From: Phoma sp. XZ068 | Lineage: Eukaryota; Ascomycota; Dothideomycetes; Pleosporales; Didymellaceae | Assembly (NCBI GenBank): GCA_004835665.1 | Contig: RBKR01000009.1 | Location: forward strand, 1,116,001-1,180,000 | Reading direction: 5' to 3' | Length of the DNA stretch: 64,000 nt | Part shown: piece by piece, positions 1 through 10,966 of the stretch | Numbering within the stretch: position 1 is the first letter of the stretch | Layout: the number at the start of each line of letters is the position of its first letter | Made by a program: the position numbers and the translations under genes | Notes under the pieces: model-generated | The model's database searches: none | The model's input: only the letters and a program-made list of their open reading frames with translations | What the model was told of the DNA's origin: nothing

Positions 1-845
1 GCCGCGCACGCAGCCTCGTATCCGAAGAAAGCAACAGCAACAGTGCGCCAACACCAACACCGTGACTTGCAACGCCCGCCTGGTGCCGACCCCAGTTACA
101 CAGGCCTTGCATTCCTCCCCCTGCGCACCGTGTTTCGCATGTAAGACGCCGCTTTAGTGGCCCTCAAGGCCTGGGGACTCACGGCCAGGCGCCGCGTGTG
201 ATTGGCCGCGACCGCACACAACTTGCCGACTTCCGCAGTCAGCCTCGTCCATGTCGTGTTTCAGGTGCTTGTTTGGTGACGACGCGCCACAGCGCACTGC
301 TTCGTACTGTACCTGGTCCAGCTGAAAACAACGCCAAACTCCTCTCTCTGTATGAACTGCTGTTGTCAGCCACTTTTCGCCGCATAGTTGAACACCCGTA
401 GAACAATGCATGTTTTGGCTCAGACAATGTATTGATCGCACACCGAGTCCACACTGGGATCTCTGATACGCAGTATCTGTAAACGAGCCAGTTGTGCAAC
501 TATACTAGTCTGCATAACTGTCTCTGTCATCACGGCCGGGGAACGGTAAACCAATGTGACACGTACCTTGCGTTGCACGAGACAAAGTGCGTGCTTCGAC
601 TATCGCCGTTGTGAGCATGTCACCGGAAACCATGTGGACGCAGCCATGCTATGCCAATGCCGTTTGTTATCCATATCCGAGCTTTTATCTATCGTGAAGT
701 CATCCAGTCATGTCCTCTTCTCTTACCCCAATGCCACAAGCTTTTTAGATATTGTGTCCGTCATGCGGCCAGAAGCTCCCGCTCAAGGAAGTTCTCTGTC
801 TAACCTCAAAATCACCTCCTCATCGTACGGGATCCAATTCGCTCT
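1..845. other. No gene recognised
   Basis: I see no convincing gene here. Short overlapping frames exist on both strands but none has a recognisable domain or a coherent intron structure. The right end probably contains the 3' untranslated region of the phosphoacetylglucosamine mutase gene, which ends at 846. Confidence 0.5.
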
Positions 846-2756
846 CTAAGCGCCACCGGCGGCCTTGACGATCTCCGAAACCTTCCTGGCCAGATCTTCG
901 GCTTCCGCCTTGGTCGCAGCCTCAGCGTACACACGGACGGCGTCCTCGGTACCACTGGCACGGGCGAACGAACGGCCCTGGCGGACCTTCTGTACTTCCT
1001 TGTCGATCTGTGCTTGGACGCCGTCGGGGCTGGTAAGCTTGCGCTCGGCATCTGTCGTCTTGAAGATGGTGCGATCGTTGACAAGAACCTTCAGAAGGCG
1101 GTTGGGAAGGTCCGTGTAAGTGGAGAGCCACTCCTGGGGTCCCCAGTGCTTGTGCGCGAGGACAACCTCAACCAGCAAGAAGTCAGAGAGCGCATCGCCG
1201 ACTGACTGGTTGATGAGGTTGATGCAAGCCTGCAGGACTTCGATAGCTTCCTTCTCGCCAGGGTTCCTTGGCTCGTACTTCTCAATTGTGTCAAGAGTGT
1301 CGTGAGAAAAGATGACAGTGCCGTGACCGTTAGCTTCAAAGTAGACTCCAATGTCGAGCTTCTCTGCTGCGTGGTGAAGGTACTTGACACCAGTAGGCGT
1401 GCAGTCGACCTTGAGCTTCAGGTTCTGCTCAACGTAGTTTGTGGCGGCTCCGTTTGCGTAGGCCGTCTGTACAACACCAATCTTGATTGAGTCTGCGAGT
1501 CCGCTCTGGCGCACGAGGTCTCCAAGGAAAGAAGCTACAAGGGTGGCAATGCGGTCACCGTCCAAAAGACGGAAGACGTTCTGCTCGTCCTTGAAGTAGT
1601 ATACGACACGGTCGGCATCACCATCAAGGGATGCGCAGCGGTCGCCGGGTCCAGCCTTGGAAGAGGGAGGGGCGCGCTGGTTGGTCTTGACGTAGTCTGC
1701 ACCGCACTGGAATCATAGTTAGTTATAGTAAGCCAATCAGATGACGTATCTTACATCAACGTTCAGGCTCTCCGGCTTGATGACATTGTCATTGATGACG
1801 AAGATCTCAAGGCCACCCTCTTCCTTGGAAGGCAGGTACTTGATGAGCTCCCTCAGCTTCGGTCCACCAACACCGTTGGCGCCGTCTACGGTCAGGGAGC
1901 CTGAGGGCTTCTTGCCACGCAGCGCAGTCTTGAAGGCAGCGCCAAACTTCTCGTAGTAGCCCTTCTCCGTTGGTGTACCATATGCGTCCTTTGTGCCCTC
2001 GGTGTTCAAGCAGCGGACCATGTAGTGCAGCTGAGGTGTGGTCAGGAAGCCGTACTCCTTGACCTCAGCACCGGCAGCCGCAAGACCATCCTGCAGGCAG
2101 CCGAGCAGCCTTGCGCCAGATGCTCTTGTGTCACGGGCGACGACAACGCGGGCCGGGGTGCTCAGGTCGATCTTGAACTTTGCGGCAATCTCCTGGTAGT
2201 ATTGCGAGACGTCTTCGGGGGTAGCCTTGTTGGCCATTTCGGTACTGATGACTTCCCAGTCCTCCTACACAGTGTATTAGTATTGTAGCCCCACGTCATC
2301 CTTCACCCTGCGTAGATTTGGTAGAACGTACTTGCAGCATGTTGCCCTGTAATCAATTAGCCTGACGTCTGAAACTGCGATTCGAGAGAACCCACCAGTG
2401 GCTCAACAAGCTTCACGCCATTGTCCTGGGGAGGGTTGTGGGATGCAGTGATCATAACACCAATCCATTTGCCCTTCAATGCGCGCGATCGGAGGGATGC
2501 GATGAGACCGACGCGTGTGAGGACCGAATCGAGGACATCGCTGCTGCGGTCAGCTTCACGTTGCGGGGCGGGCGATGGATATGACAATGGATCTGAGCAG
2601 GGAGAGCCTTACGCCTTGGTGCGGAACTACACAGCAGTCAGTCAATTTGTCCTAGGACTTATCACCAGCCTTACTTACTCCAGCGGTTCCGTATGTGTAA
2701 ACAAGCCCCTCGGGCGCGGGGTGCTTGCGCGCAGCTTCGGCGATTGCGTCAGACAT
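846..2756 (-). CDS. PCM1: Phosphoacetylglucosamine mutase
   Basis: Converts N-acetylglucosamine-6-phosphate to the 1-phosphate in the cytosolic route to UDP-GlcNAc, the precursor of chitin, N-glycans and GPI anchors. Six exons read on the minus strand: 2756-2679, 2626-2613, 2540-2396, 2346-2332, 2264-1755 and 1706-846, giving 540 residues, normal for the family. Seen: the N-terminal YGTAGFR motif, the active-site serine loop TASHNPPQDNG (Ser about 64), the metal-binding DGDADR, the sugar-binding FEANGHG and the C-terminal phosphate-binding RASGTEDAVRVY. The start MSDAIAEA was chosen because it lies 20 residues before YGTAG, as in other fungal members. Exons 2 and 4 are only 14 and 15 nt but restore conserved residues (FRTKA and GNMLQ). 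All phosphohexomutase signature residues are present, so it should be active. Confidence 0.95.
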
Positions 2757-3464
2757 ATTGGGTTTGTAGACGTCGTTGCGGGTCGGAAATGCAGGTGATG
2801 GGATATCAGATAAACAGCTCACACTCAGCAAAGAGGAGAGGAAGGGGAGATTGAGGGAAATCAAGCGTCAATCGAGGCGGCGCGGAGGTCTGATGTAGCC
2901 AGAGCCTCAGCAAGCCCCACCAAGCTACAGGGATCACACAGCTCTAAGATCAGCAACGTGCTTTCCGCTTCGAGTGACGTTGCATTGCTCGTACCTGGCG
3001 AGCTATTTACAGCCGCACCATCCATGGTATGGAACGCCACAGAACTAGCTATATCGAATGGCACCTCTACATCGCATTTCGGTTGCTGGAAAAGCTATTC
3101 AATCCAGTCCTGCCAATTCAAAATCGCGCAATTGATTGCTTGAACGAAATGTTGATTGCGGGGTCCCAAGGACCACGTCCTCCAGCCGAGCTTGACCGCT
3201 TCTTCGTGAGCATGTACGTAAGACGACGTCTTTATGCCTATACTTTGTGCAGGCAGTGTTGCGGTCAGCAGCTAAACCGGCTGTCAAGATCACTTCAATT
3301 ATGGGAAAACATCTGACGGAGAGATGAACTTGGCTGCCTTCATGAGAGAAGGAGCATTGATAGAGACTAGCTAAAAAGTCGAACAAAGTCCAGGTCCTAC
3401 GCAGCTACCAGATACTGATGAAGCTACTGCCAAAAGAAAAGGTGCAGAGTTTCGGTGCAAGTGC
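2757..3464. other. Intergenic: PCM1 upstream / NST1 3' flank
   Basis: Both flanking genes run on the minus strand, so this holds the promoter and 5' leader of the mutase gene and the 3' flank of NST1. No conserved frame, RNA gene or repeat was recognised. Confidence 0.5.
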
Positions 3465-6400
3465 TCAGAAGCCCTGTGGGCCGAGACCGGGGAATGGCCT
3501 TGGGTTACCAAAACCACCAACCAGGACACTATGTGTTGGTACTGGGCTGCCAATCTCGCCCAAAGTGGCAGGCGGAGGCGCCGCCATGTCAACGAATTTG
3601 ATGTGCGAGAGACGACCGGGTCCAGACTCCTTGTATTCAAGAGAGCCACCGCCATTGGTCTGAGTGCTATCGATGATGTCGCACGCTTCCTTGATTTCCT
3701 CAGGCGTAACGGCGGCTTCGCTAGGGTTTCGCAGGTTGTCGATCTGCTGGTGCACCTCTGACGCATCAACATAGCCGTCTTGCGTAGGCTGGCGAGCTGT
3801 GACCATCTTGCATGCGGTGCAGACCATTCGCCTCAGCCACACGATGCGTGGTTCATTGGGACCACGCTCGTTCGGACGCATGTTACCGACTGGGAACGGG
3901 TTGTTGAAGAAGCCAGACGTGGGTGAGTTGCCCCATGTGGCACCGGACCCCAACGAGAAGGGCATGGGCGGTGTTCCCCAGATGTTGCCCCCGGGGGCTC
4001 CAAAAGCATTGAAAGAGTCGGTCCTGGATTGCATGGGCGCGTCTGCGAAGCCGAAACCCATAGGAGTGCCTAGGAAGGAACCGTGCTGCTGAACGCTTGC
4101 TCTTCGATCGAGAGGCTCAGGAATATCCTCTGCATCGTCAAGAAGGGCCTTGCTACCTAAGTGATCAGCAAGGTCGTCAACATCAGGTCGTAACTCGTCA
4201 TCAGTAGCTTTTGTGCTCGATGGACGCTTGATGGGCGTAGGCCGTTGTATCGGCTGTGCCTGAGGACCCGAGATAGGGCTGTCGACGCTTGGTAATCTGT
4301 CAAACGAGCCAGATCCTTGTCTCGAATGGGGTGGCATGCCCATGCCAAATCCGGGAATCTGGTTTGGCCCACCGAATCCTGGCATTGGGCCAAACCCAGG
4401 AGGGCCGTCCATTGGGAATCCACGCCCCATTGGCATGCCTGGAGGAGGGAAGCCACGATAGTTCTGTGTACCGAGTGGTGGTGGGAACGGAGGCATCCCT
4501 GGACGAGGAGCCATCATGCCAGGCAGCATCGAACTTTGTCCTGGGAAACCATTCAGACCAGGAGGCATTCCGCCCGTGTTAAACCCAGGCGGCCCCGGCA
4601 TACCTGGTGGAGGTCCTAGAGGATGCATCGGTGGCGCTTGCTGGCCATGCTGGAGGTGGTCGTGGTGTTGCGCTGTTGGCTTCGTCAAGATTGACTTGGG
4701 CATCATCGGTCCATGGGCATTTGTAGGCGACATTGACTTGCTCGTACCCGGCGCGACTTGCGGCGTGTTCGGTGAGGAGCCATGCGAGCCTTGCTGCGAG
4801 GTCTGACGAGGTCGATTAGGAGTCGGTGCTTTAGGTAGGGCTGGAGTAACGTGTGGCGAGGGCATTCCAGAGGACGATGTTTGCTTCAACAGCTGAGGTG
4901 GCAGCGCAACGGGTGGGTGTGACGGCTTCCGCGCACCAGCTGCAGCAGTTTGCTTCTCAGCCTTTGCCCTCGCATCGCGCTCTTTCCTCTCCTTGTCTTC
5001 CTGGATTCTCCTCTCACGAGCCTCCTTCTCTTTCGCTTCCCGCTCTTCACGCTCCTTGCGCTTCGCCTCTTCTTTCGCCTTCTTCTCCTGCGCCTTTAGC
5101 TCGCGTGCTTTCCTTTCGGCTTCCTGTTGTCGTTCGCGCTCTTCTTGTTGACGCTTCTGACGTTCGGCCTCCTTGCGCTGCTTCTCCTCTTCTTGGGCTT
5201 TGCGTTCGGCCTCTTTCTTCCGGCGCTGTTCTTCCCGCTTTTTGCGCTGCTCCTCCAGTCGCTTCTCTTCCGCAACTTTGAGCTCAGCTTCTTTGGCCGC
5301 CTGTTCTGCCTCTTTGCGTGCTTTCTCCTCAGCCTTTTGTTGCTTTTGCTTCTCCTTCTTCTCCTTCCGTTTTTGGGCCTCTTTCAACTTCTTGGCCTCT
5401 TTCTGATCCTTCCGTTCATCTTCCTCTGCCAACTCCTCTAGCAGCCGCTGCTGCCGTTCAGCCGCAACCTTTTCTCGATACGCTTGAAGGACTCGTTGCT
5501 CGAACATGCGCGCTGCAAATATCTGAAACATTCGCCGCCCTTCCTCCATCCTCTGCTCCTCAGTCATGGTATCCTGCAATCCATTAGCCAAGATACCTGC
5601 GATCTCGCCAACAGTACGCACATCCTCGTCCTCGTCGTCCTCCTCGTAGTCTTCGTCCTCGTAGCCCTCCTCCTCGTCTCCCTCGTCGTCGAAGTCGTCT
5701 TCTTCCGGAGGAGGGCCGTGGGAGTGGTTGGAGTGCGTCTGATACATGCTTGGGTGAGCCTGGTACTGAGCCTCCTCTTCTCGCTGCATCCTACGTTCGG
5801 CAAGCTGCTCCATCATCTCGATGAACTTCTTCCCGTCGTTTTTCAGCAGATCGTCAGCAACCGTCAGTATACCACCTGAAGAGAAATTAGCCGTGCTCGC
5901 GTGTCTATATGGTGGGAGCTCACCTTTCACCTGTAGACTACTGCCAAAGTGGAGAAAGTCTGACGCTTCGGGCGGTGGCAGACTGCGCTCTTCGGAGCTG
6001 TAGTCGGCCTCGGAGGATATTTCGCTATTGGAATAGTCCTCCTCTTCGTCGCCCGAGTACTCTTCGTCGTCATCCTCCTCCTCCTCTTCGTCGTCGTCGT
6101 CGTCGGGGTAGTGGTGGCCGTGGGTAGGCGGGGGGTGTGTGGTCATGAGGGGCCGCGGGTGAGGGGCACTGGAGACATGGCGGTAATTAGCATCTGGCAA
6201 GAAACTACCGACGTCCTGCTGAAGGTGCGCGTACTGCTCGAGTTCTTCATAATATGCATCATATAGAACCTCCAGCTCCTCCTCGATGGCGGTGCGCTTC
6301 CGCCCACACACGGAGCAGCTGCACGAGTGCTTCTGCTGTTCCTTCATCTTGCGCAGGACGGCCTCCTTTTCGATTTTGACGAGCGACTTGCGTTCGTCTT

Positions 6401-6938
6401 CGCCAAGGGAGAGCCAGAACTCGCGGATGCGCTCACGCTCCTCCTGGGTCGACGTGTTCCATATGCGGTCCTTGCGGGGGGCAGACGAGCGGGCGACGTG
6501 GGAGTGCGCGGGTGCGGGACTGTGTCGCGGCACGACGTGCTGTGTGTAGGCCAGCGGAGGGGGCGGCTGGGCGGCTCGTTTCTTGCGCCTCGACTTTTTG
6601 GCGCTGCCGGCGGGTATTGGTGCGTGGCCGTAGGGCTGCGGGTAGTGGCCGTTGGCGGCGTAGGCGTGCTCGTAGTGCTCGACGTCCTCGTCCGAGTAGA
6701 ACTCGGCGTCGTCGTCGTACTGCGGCTCGTCCCGCTCGGGGTCAGCATACTGGGGGACGCCGTTCGTGAGCGGCGACGCGGGCACCGCGGGCTCCTGGGC
6801 GGCCTTCTTCGCGGCCTCCTTCTCGCGGCGCTTCTGCTTCTTGCGATTCACTGCCGTCGGCTGGGGCGCGTGTGCGGCAACGGTGCCATTGAGCGGCATG
6901 GCGGGGGCTGGCGCCTTGGAGCCGTGGGCCATGGCCAT
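3465..6938 (-). CDS. NST1: Stress response protein Nst1
   Basis: Member of the NST1 family, linked in yeast to salt tolerance and reported to act with mRNA-decay factors; the biochemical activity is unknown. Start MAMAHG was chosen because the next conserved block is NRKKQKRREK, as in family members; the frame is open further upstream but without an ATG. In order: basic N-terminus, acidic tracts (runs of D/E), a conserved block with two CxxC-like pairs (CSCSVCGRKR), a second acidic region, then a very long Lys/Glu/Arg-rich coiled coil, then a Pro/Gly/Met-rich low-complexity tail. One 48-nt intron (5876-5923, GTGAGC...TTCAG) interrupts the sequence between VKG and GILTVADDLL. It has no stop and is a multiple of three, so retention would add 16 residues. 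The spliced product is 1141 residues. The antisense of the coiled coil produces spurious hydrophobic frames. Confidence 0.9.
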   Translation of the reverse strand: MAMAHGSKAPAPAMPLNGTVAAHAPQPTAVNRKKQKRREKEAAKKAAQEPAVPASPLTNGVPQYADPERDEPQYDDDAEFYSDEDVEHYEHAYAANGHYPQPYGHAPIPAGSAKKSRRKKRAAQPPPPLAYTQHVVPRHSPAPAHSHVARSSAPRKDRIWNTSTQEERERIREFWLSLGEDERKSLVKIEKEAVLRKMKEQQKHSCSCSVCGRKRTAIEEELEVLYDAYYEELEQYAHLQQDVGSFLPDANYRHVSSAPHPRPLMTTHPPPTHGHHYPDDDDDEEEEEDDDEEYSGDEEEDYSNSEISSEADYSSEERSLPPPEASDFLHFGSSLQVKGELPPYRHASTANFSSGGILTVADDLLKNDGKKFIEMMEQLAERRMQREEEAQYQAHPSMYQTHSNHSHGPPPEEDDFDDEGDEEEGYEDEDYEEDDEDEDVRTVGEIAGILANGLQDTMTEEQRMEEGRRMFQIFAARMFEQRVLQAYREKVAAERQQRLLEELAEEDERKDQKEAKKLKEAQKRKEKKEKQKQQKAEEKARKEAEQAAKEAELKVAEEKRLEEQRKKREEQRRKKEAERKAQEEEKQRKEAERQKRQQEERERQQEAERKARELKAQEKKAKEEAKRKEREEREAKEKEARERRIQEDKERKERDARAKAEKQTAAAGARKPSHPPVALPPQLLKQTSSSGMPSPHVTPALPKAPTPNRPRQTSQQGSHGSSPNTPQVAPGTSKSMSPTNAHGPMMPKSILTKPTAQHHDHLQHGQQAPPMHPLGPPPGMPGPPGFNTGGMPPGLNGFPGQSSMLPGMMAPRPGMPPFPPPLGTQNYRGFPPPGMPMGRGFPMDGPPGFGPMPGFGGPNQIPGFGMGMPPHSRQGSGSFDRLPSVDSPISGPQAQPIQRPTPIKRPSSTKATDDELRPDVDDLADHLGSKALLDDAEDIPEPLDRRASVQQHGSFLGTPMGFGFADAPMQSRTDSFNAFGAPGGNIWGTPPMPFSLGSGATWGNSPTSGFFNNPFPVGNMRPNERGPNEPRIVWLRRMVCTACKMVTARQPTQDGYVDASEVHQQIDNLRNPSEAAVTPEEIKEACDIIDSTQTNGGGSLEYKESGPGRLSHIKFVDMAAPPPATLGEIGSPVPTHSVLVGGFGNPRPFPGLGPQGF

Positions 6939-7893
6939 GCAGGCAGCAGGGAGACAGCACTTGCGCTGGCGGAGGCTCGGTCGGCGGCGGCAGGCAGTGG
7001 TAGGCGACTGGTAGCTGTGGTCAGCGAGCAGGCCGGTGTGCAGCTCGCGGCAGAGAAGGAGGGAAGGGCTGGCGGGGCCGGAGGCGAGGCGAGGCGCGGC
7101 AAGTAAGCGCGCGACAGTCTCCGCAGACAGCGGTGGCAGAGACTGGCAGACGGGCAGCAAGTTTGTCGTCCGGGGTCGTGTGCGCAGCTAGCGGTGGTCC
7201 TCACGGCTTGATCGTCGAACGGCCGTGGTGTTTGATGCGGCATCTGCTTAGGGCGGCTTGGCGTGATCGGCCTGTCCCTGCCACGGCTGGAGTGCGCGCG
7301 AGGGCGCAGTAAAGCTCGCTTTCGCCCGCGCTGCCCCCGTTGTCTCTCCCATCACGCCCGCACGCTCGCACCACCGCGCAGACACACCACCCGTAGCTCG
7401 TCGTATGCCAGCTGTACTGCTATTCTCGACCAAACAGCCCGTGCATCTCCACCGCCGGCCCCGCCGACGCCTCGCTGCCACCACCGCCCATTCTTAAGCA
7501 CGCCGTTTCCTGGCCGCCAGCCGTTACCACTGCACCCCGTCCAGCAACTCGCCGCACCCGCGCAGCCCACCCACGCCCACACGCCCGCTGTCCACTCGCT
7601 TGCTGTCAGTTGCTTCACTCGCTTCTCCCTCGTGGCTCGCTCCCTCCCGGCAACGCTCTCTGTCTCACTCACCGCCGCGCCCTCTCGCTGCTCGCCGCCC
7701 AAGACACACCCACCGACTACCTCTCTACGACCGCACCCGTCGAGACACCGCTGAACTCCCGCCAACGGCACTCAGTTGCGCACCACCCGCCTGCCGCCGC
7801 AGCTAGACCTCGCCCAGCTCTCCACCTCGACGAGACACCCCCATTGCACCACCGCCCCGTCCCTGCGGCCCCGTCCACGGCACCTCATCCATC
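6939..7893. other. Divergent NST1 / RHO2 promoter region
   Basis: About 950 bp between two divergently transcribed genes. On the plus strand it is strongly C-rich and pyrimidine-rich towards RHO2 (many CACC, CGCC and CTC runs), typical of a fungal core promoter and 5' leader. No TATA box stands out. Long open frames here are a by-product of the skewed composition. Confidence 0.5.
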
Positions 7894-9068
7894 ATGTCTC
7901 AGCAGCAGAGCAATGGCGAGCCTGTCATGCGTAGGTATGTCGCACTTGTTTTCTACTCTCCGCCGTGTTATCAGATCGAGCACCCTTGTTTATTTGCGCC
8001 CTGCACGTCCATCTCTCCTTTGCGCCTGCCATCGCCTCCTCTCTCAGCCTTGGCTGTTTTCTTCACGCAGTCAGCTTCGCCTTCCCTCTGTCATTCTCTG
8101 TCTGCTCCACTTTGTTTGCACCACTCTGCACCACCACAGCTTAGCCATGGCATGCTGCAGTGCGTGCGTGCTTTGTTTGGGTCCGTCGCGACCCCGGCTC
8201 AACCGTAGTCTGCATTGGTGCCCCGGTTCCGACCACACCCTGGTCTAAAAATAGGGCTCTGTGCATCCCGCCCCATGTCACTGTCATCGACACTCGTACT
8301 TCTCGCACCATTCTTCTCGTTTTCGGTTCAGCATTGTTGCGCACATCACTGTCGATTTCAGCAGCTTACTGCTAGCCGCATTCGACGTCTGTTCCCGCTT
8401 GTGCAACGCCAGTCATGTGTTGGTGCATATGCTGATCTGAGACCACCAGGAAATTAGTAATTATCGGCGATGGAGCTTGCGGCAAGACTAGTCTTCTCAG
8501 CGTATTCACCCTCGGCTACTTTCCTACTGTGGGTACTCCTTCAGCTGCGCCACAGCTCCAGTACTAACGTCTCCAGCGTTATGTGCCTACCGTCTTCGAA
8601 AACTACGTCACCGACTGCAGAGTAGACGGCAAGTCCGTTCAGCTCGCGCTATGGGATACGGCAGGCCAGGAGGATTACGAACGCTTACGCCCCCTTGCTT
8701 ACAGCAAAGCACATGTCATCCTCATCGGCTTCTCCGTCGACTCTCCTGACTCGCTCGAAAATGTTAAGCACAAGTGGGCAGAGGAGGCACGTGAAAGGTG
8801 TCAAGGCATCCCTATCATTCTTATTGGGCTGAAAAAGGATCTCCGTGACGACCCTCTCGCCCAGGAGGAAATGAGGAAGAAGTCGCTCCGTTTCACCACC
8901 CCCAAGCAGGGCAGCGACATGAAGGAGATGATTGGCGCCCGCAAATACCTCGAATGCTCTTCCCTAACAGGAGACGGTGTCGACGACGTGTTCGAGGCTG
9001 CTACGCGCGCCGCACTACTTTCCGTCGACAAGAAAGAGGGTGGAGGCTGCGGCTGCGTCGTTCTATAA
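7894..9068 (+). CDS. RHO2: Rho-family GTPase Rho2
   Basis: Small GTPase of the Rho2 branch, which in fungi acts in cell-wall integrity and polarised growth at the plasma membrane. Exons 7894-7934, 8450-8528 and 8577-9068 give 203 residues. Seen: P-loop GDGACGKT, switch I YVPTVFENY, switch II WDTAGQEDYERLRPL, a GLKKDL stretch at the usual NKxD/TKxD position, ECSSLTG, and a C-terminal CaaX box CVVL with an extra cysteine two residues before it, a likely palmitoylation site. The N-terminus MSQQQSNGEPVMRRKLVIIGDG is typical of filamentous-fungal Rho2 and fixes the start. The first intron is 515 nt, about ten times the usual length in this window, and splits the arginine pair before the GTPase fold. 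The second is 48 nt. Confidence 0.95.
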
Positions 9069-9545
9069 GCCAGCCGACCTCTGGCTTGGCGCGCCATTTT
9101 CGCGCATTATCAGCATTGGGCGGCGTTTTCTTCTTTGGGGTCCCACCAATTCCCAGGCGTTGTTTCAGCGTCTGCTGCATATTCTTCTTGCGTTGTTTAT
9201 CCAGCCTTTTGTTCGACGAAAAGTTCCTGTAGCAATGGTGGTGGGAAGAATGCTTCAGTTCTCATGGACATATTAAGCATATGGTTGTTGAGAGGCGGAC
9301 GGACTAATGATGATGACGCACTATCATCTATCACTCATTTCTATCGGTGTGCATATCTTGGAGGATGGGCATAGCTTGGGAAGAACATGGTTGGAATCAG
9401 GCATAGCATATGATTGCCGAGCGCTAATATTATCACGCTGTCGATGTTTTTTCAATTCAATAGTCAATCCTTGTTATGGTTGATTGTGACTATAGTACAC
9501 AGAAATGTACACCTTGCGCTGCTACCTCAAACAATATGTTACACT

Positions 9546-9722
9546 CATCACTCTCTCTAGTCCGTGTCCACCCATCACTCTCTAGTCCGTGTTCACCCAT
9601 CACTCTCTAGTCCGTGTCCACCCATCACTCTCTAGTCCGTGTTCACCCATCACTCTCTAGTCCGTGTCCACCCATCGCTCTCTAGTCCGTGACCGCCCAT
9701 CGCTCTCTAGTCCATATCCACT
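9546..9722. repeat. 25-bp minisatellite, seven copies
   Basis: Tandem copies of a 25-bp unit beginning CATCACTCTCTAGTCCGTG. The first copy carries an extra CT (27 bp), copies 2-5 are nearly identical, and the last two are diverged. Copies alternate GTGTCCACC and GTGTTCACC, so the true repeating unit of copies 1-5 is a 50-bp dimer. The array lies between the 3' ends of convergent RHO2 and the mL40 gene, and its last copy contains the mL40 stop codon. Confidence 0.95.
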
Positions 9723-10394
9723 AGTTCCTCGTCCACTCATGATTCCACCCCTGCCGACTCGGAAAATCCGTCTGCACCCTCGCATACTCGACCGGCACAC
9801 TCCCCCAAATCCCCCTCTTAATCATCGCACTCCTATACAACCTCCCCACCTCCCGGCCCCTCACACCCAAACGTCCCGCGTCAGGGCCCTGGCCTCCCGC
9901 CTCCGCCTCGCTGACTTGATTGCCGTTCGAATCCATCAGACGCAGGTGCTCGCACGCAGCCCGCATAGACATGTATTGCCGCTCTAATTCGCGCTCTTCG
10001 GCCCAGCGGCGCTTGCGCAGGAAAAGCATCCATGCGCGGTGGATGGTCCAGTGGCGGAGGTAGCGGTTGCGTGAGAAGTGGAGGGGGCGGGGCGTCAGTG
10101 GGTGGGAGAGGTGGTAGCGGATGTTTGCTGGGTGGTGTTAGTTTTGCGTTTGTACAACTGATATCGTGCGAGAGGGTTGGGGGTGGGTCGAAGTCCATTG
10201 TGGGATGGATGCGACGTACTGATTCGAGGGTCTTTTCCTGGTCCCTTGGCTCGCTTCTCCAGACGCGCTGTGGATGAGAAGTTGGATGTTGAAGCCGGTG
10301 TTCGTGTCGCGGCGCATTGTGCGGCGGGCGTGCGGAAGATGGAGGATGCGGCGGCGAAGGGCCGCAGCACCGGTCGGAAGGAGGAGAGGTTCAT
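9721..10394 (-). CDS. MRPL28: Mitochondrial ribosomal protein mL40 (Mrpl28 family)
   Basis: Component of the large mitochondrial ribosomal subunit. Two exons, 10394-10220 and 10127-9721, joined across a 92-nt intron (GTACGT...CACCCAG), give 193 residues. The N-terminus is rich in Arg, Ser and Ala and lacks acidic residues, as in a mitochondrial presequence. After the splice the protein reads RYHLSHPLTPRPLHFSRNRYLRHWTIHRAW, the family signature, followed by a basic helix and an ending close to PVEYARVQTDFPSRQGWNHEW, also family-typical. The frame must leave the first exon at DPRI, where neighbouring frames otherwise give proline-rich nonsense. The gene converges with RHO2, and its stop codon sits in the last unit of a minisatellite. 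Confidence 0.88.
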
Positions 10395-10966
10395 CGTGGG
10401 GGGAGTGGGTGCGCAATGGCAGTGGTGGTGATGGCGCGTGAGGGTGTGGAGGTGCTCGAAATGTTTCGAGGTGCCAAGCGCGCTAGCGTTCGGAGGTGAT
10501 CAGCGGAGAAGAGGTGAGCCTTGCTAACCACGTCCACAGCCTCATGATTTCAGAGTAGTTGATCTATTTTGCAACACTCTCACTATTGTGGACTTGAACG
10601 CCTTGGTTCAGGCGGACATTCTGATAATTGAAAGCTGAGATGGCCTACGCGCACAATGAACCGAACACGTGCGATAACGGCGTGGGTGACTTGATCATAG
10701 AACGCCGTCATATCACAGTGCAAGAATTCAGGTTGCGCCAATCGTTGCGGTAGAGTATGATTTCTGGGTAGGAGCTACTACGTGGCTGGCTGCCCGTCTG
10801 CATCAGCGTGCCTTCCATCTTGAATGCGCTCCTCTCTTGATACGCTTTTCTTGACTCCCTCACCGGACATCACCCTCGTACAATTATCACCCTCGTACAA
10901 TTATCACCCTCGTGTGCCTCCATCACTAGTCTATCAATCGGCCATCTCTCGCTTCCTATATTCGAT
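10395..10966. other. Intergenic: mL40 promoter side
   Basis: Upstream flank of both the mL40 gene (minus) and the disrupted DUF6604 gene (plus). Apart from a short tandem repeat at 10869-10913 nothing was recognised. Confidence 0.5.
10869..10913. repeat. 17-bp short tandem repeat
   Basis: Two perfect copies of ATCACCCTCGTACAATT and a third partial copy, located 54 bp upstream of the start of the disrupted DUF6604-type gene. Confidence 0.9.

Noticed and set aside
5127..5441. Leu/Phe-rich 'membrane protein' frame opposite NST1
   Set aside because: Antisense of Lys/Glu-rich codons (AAG, GAG) gives CTT and CTC (Leu); it is a shadow of the coiled coil.
7352..7806. Overlapping frames between NST1 and RHO2
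   Set aside because: C-rich promoter/leader composition removes stops; no start context, no domain.
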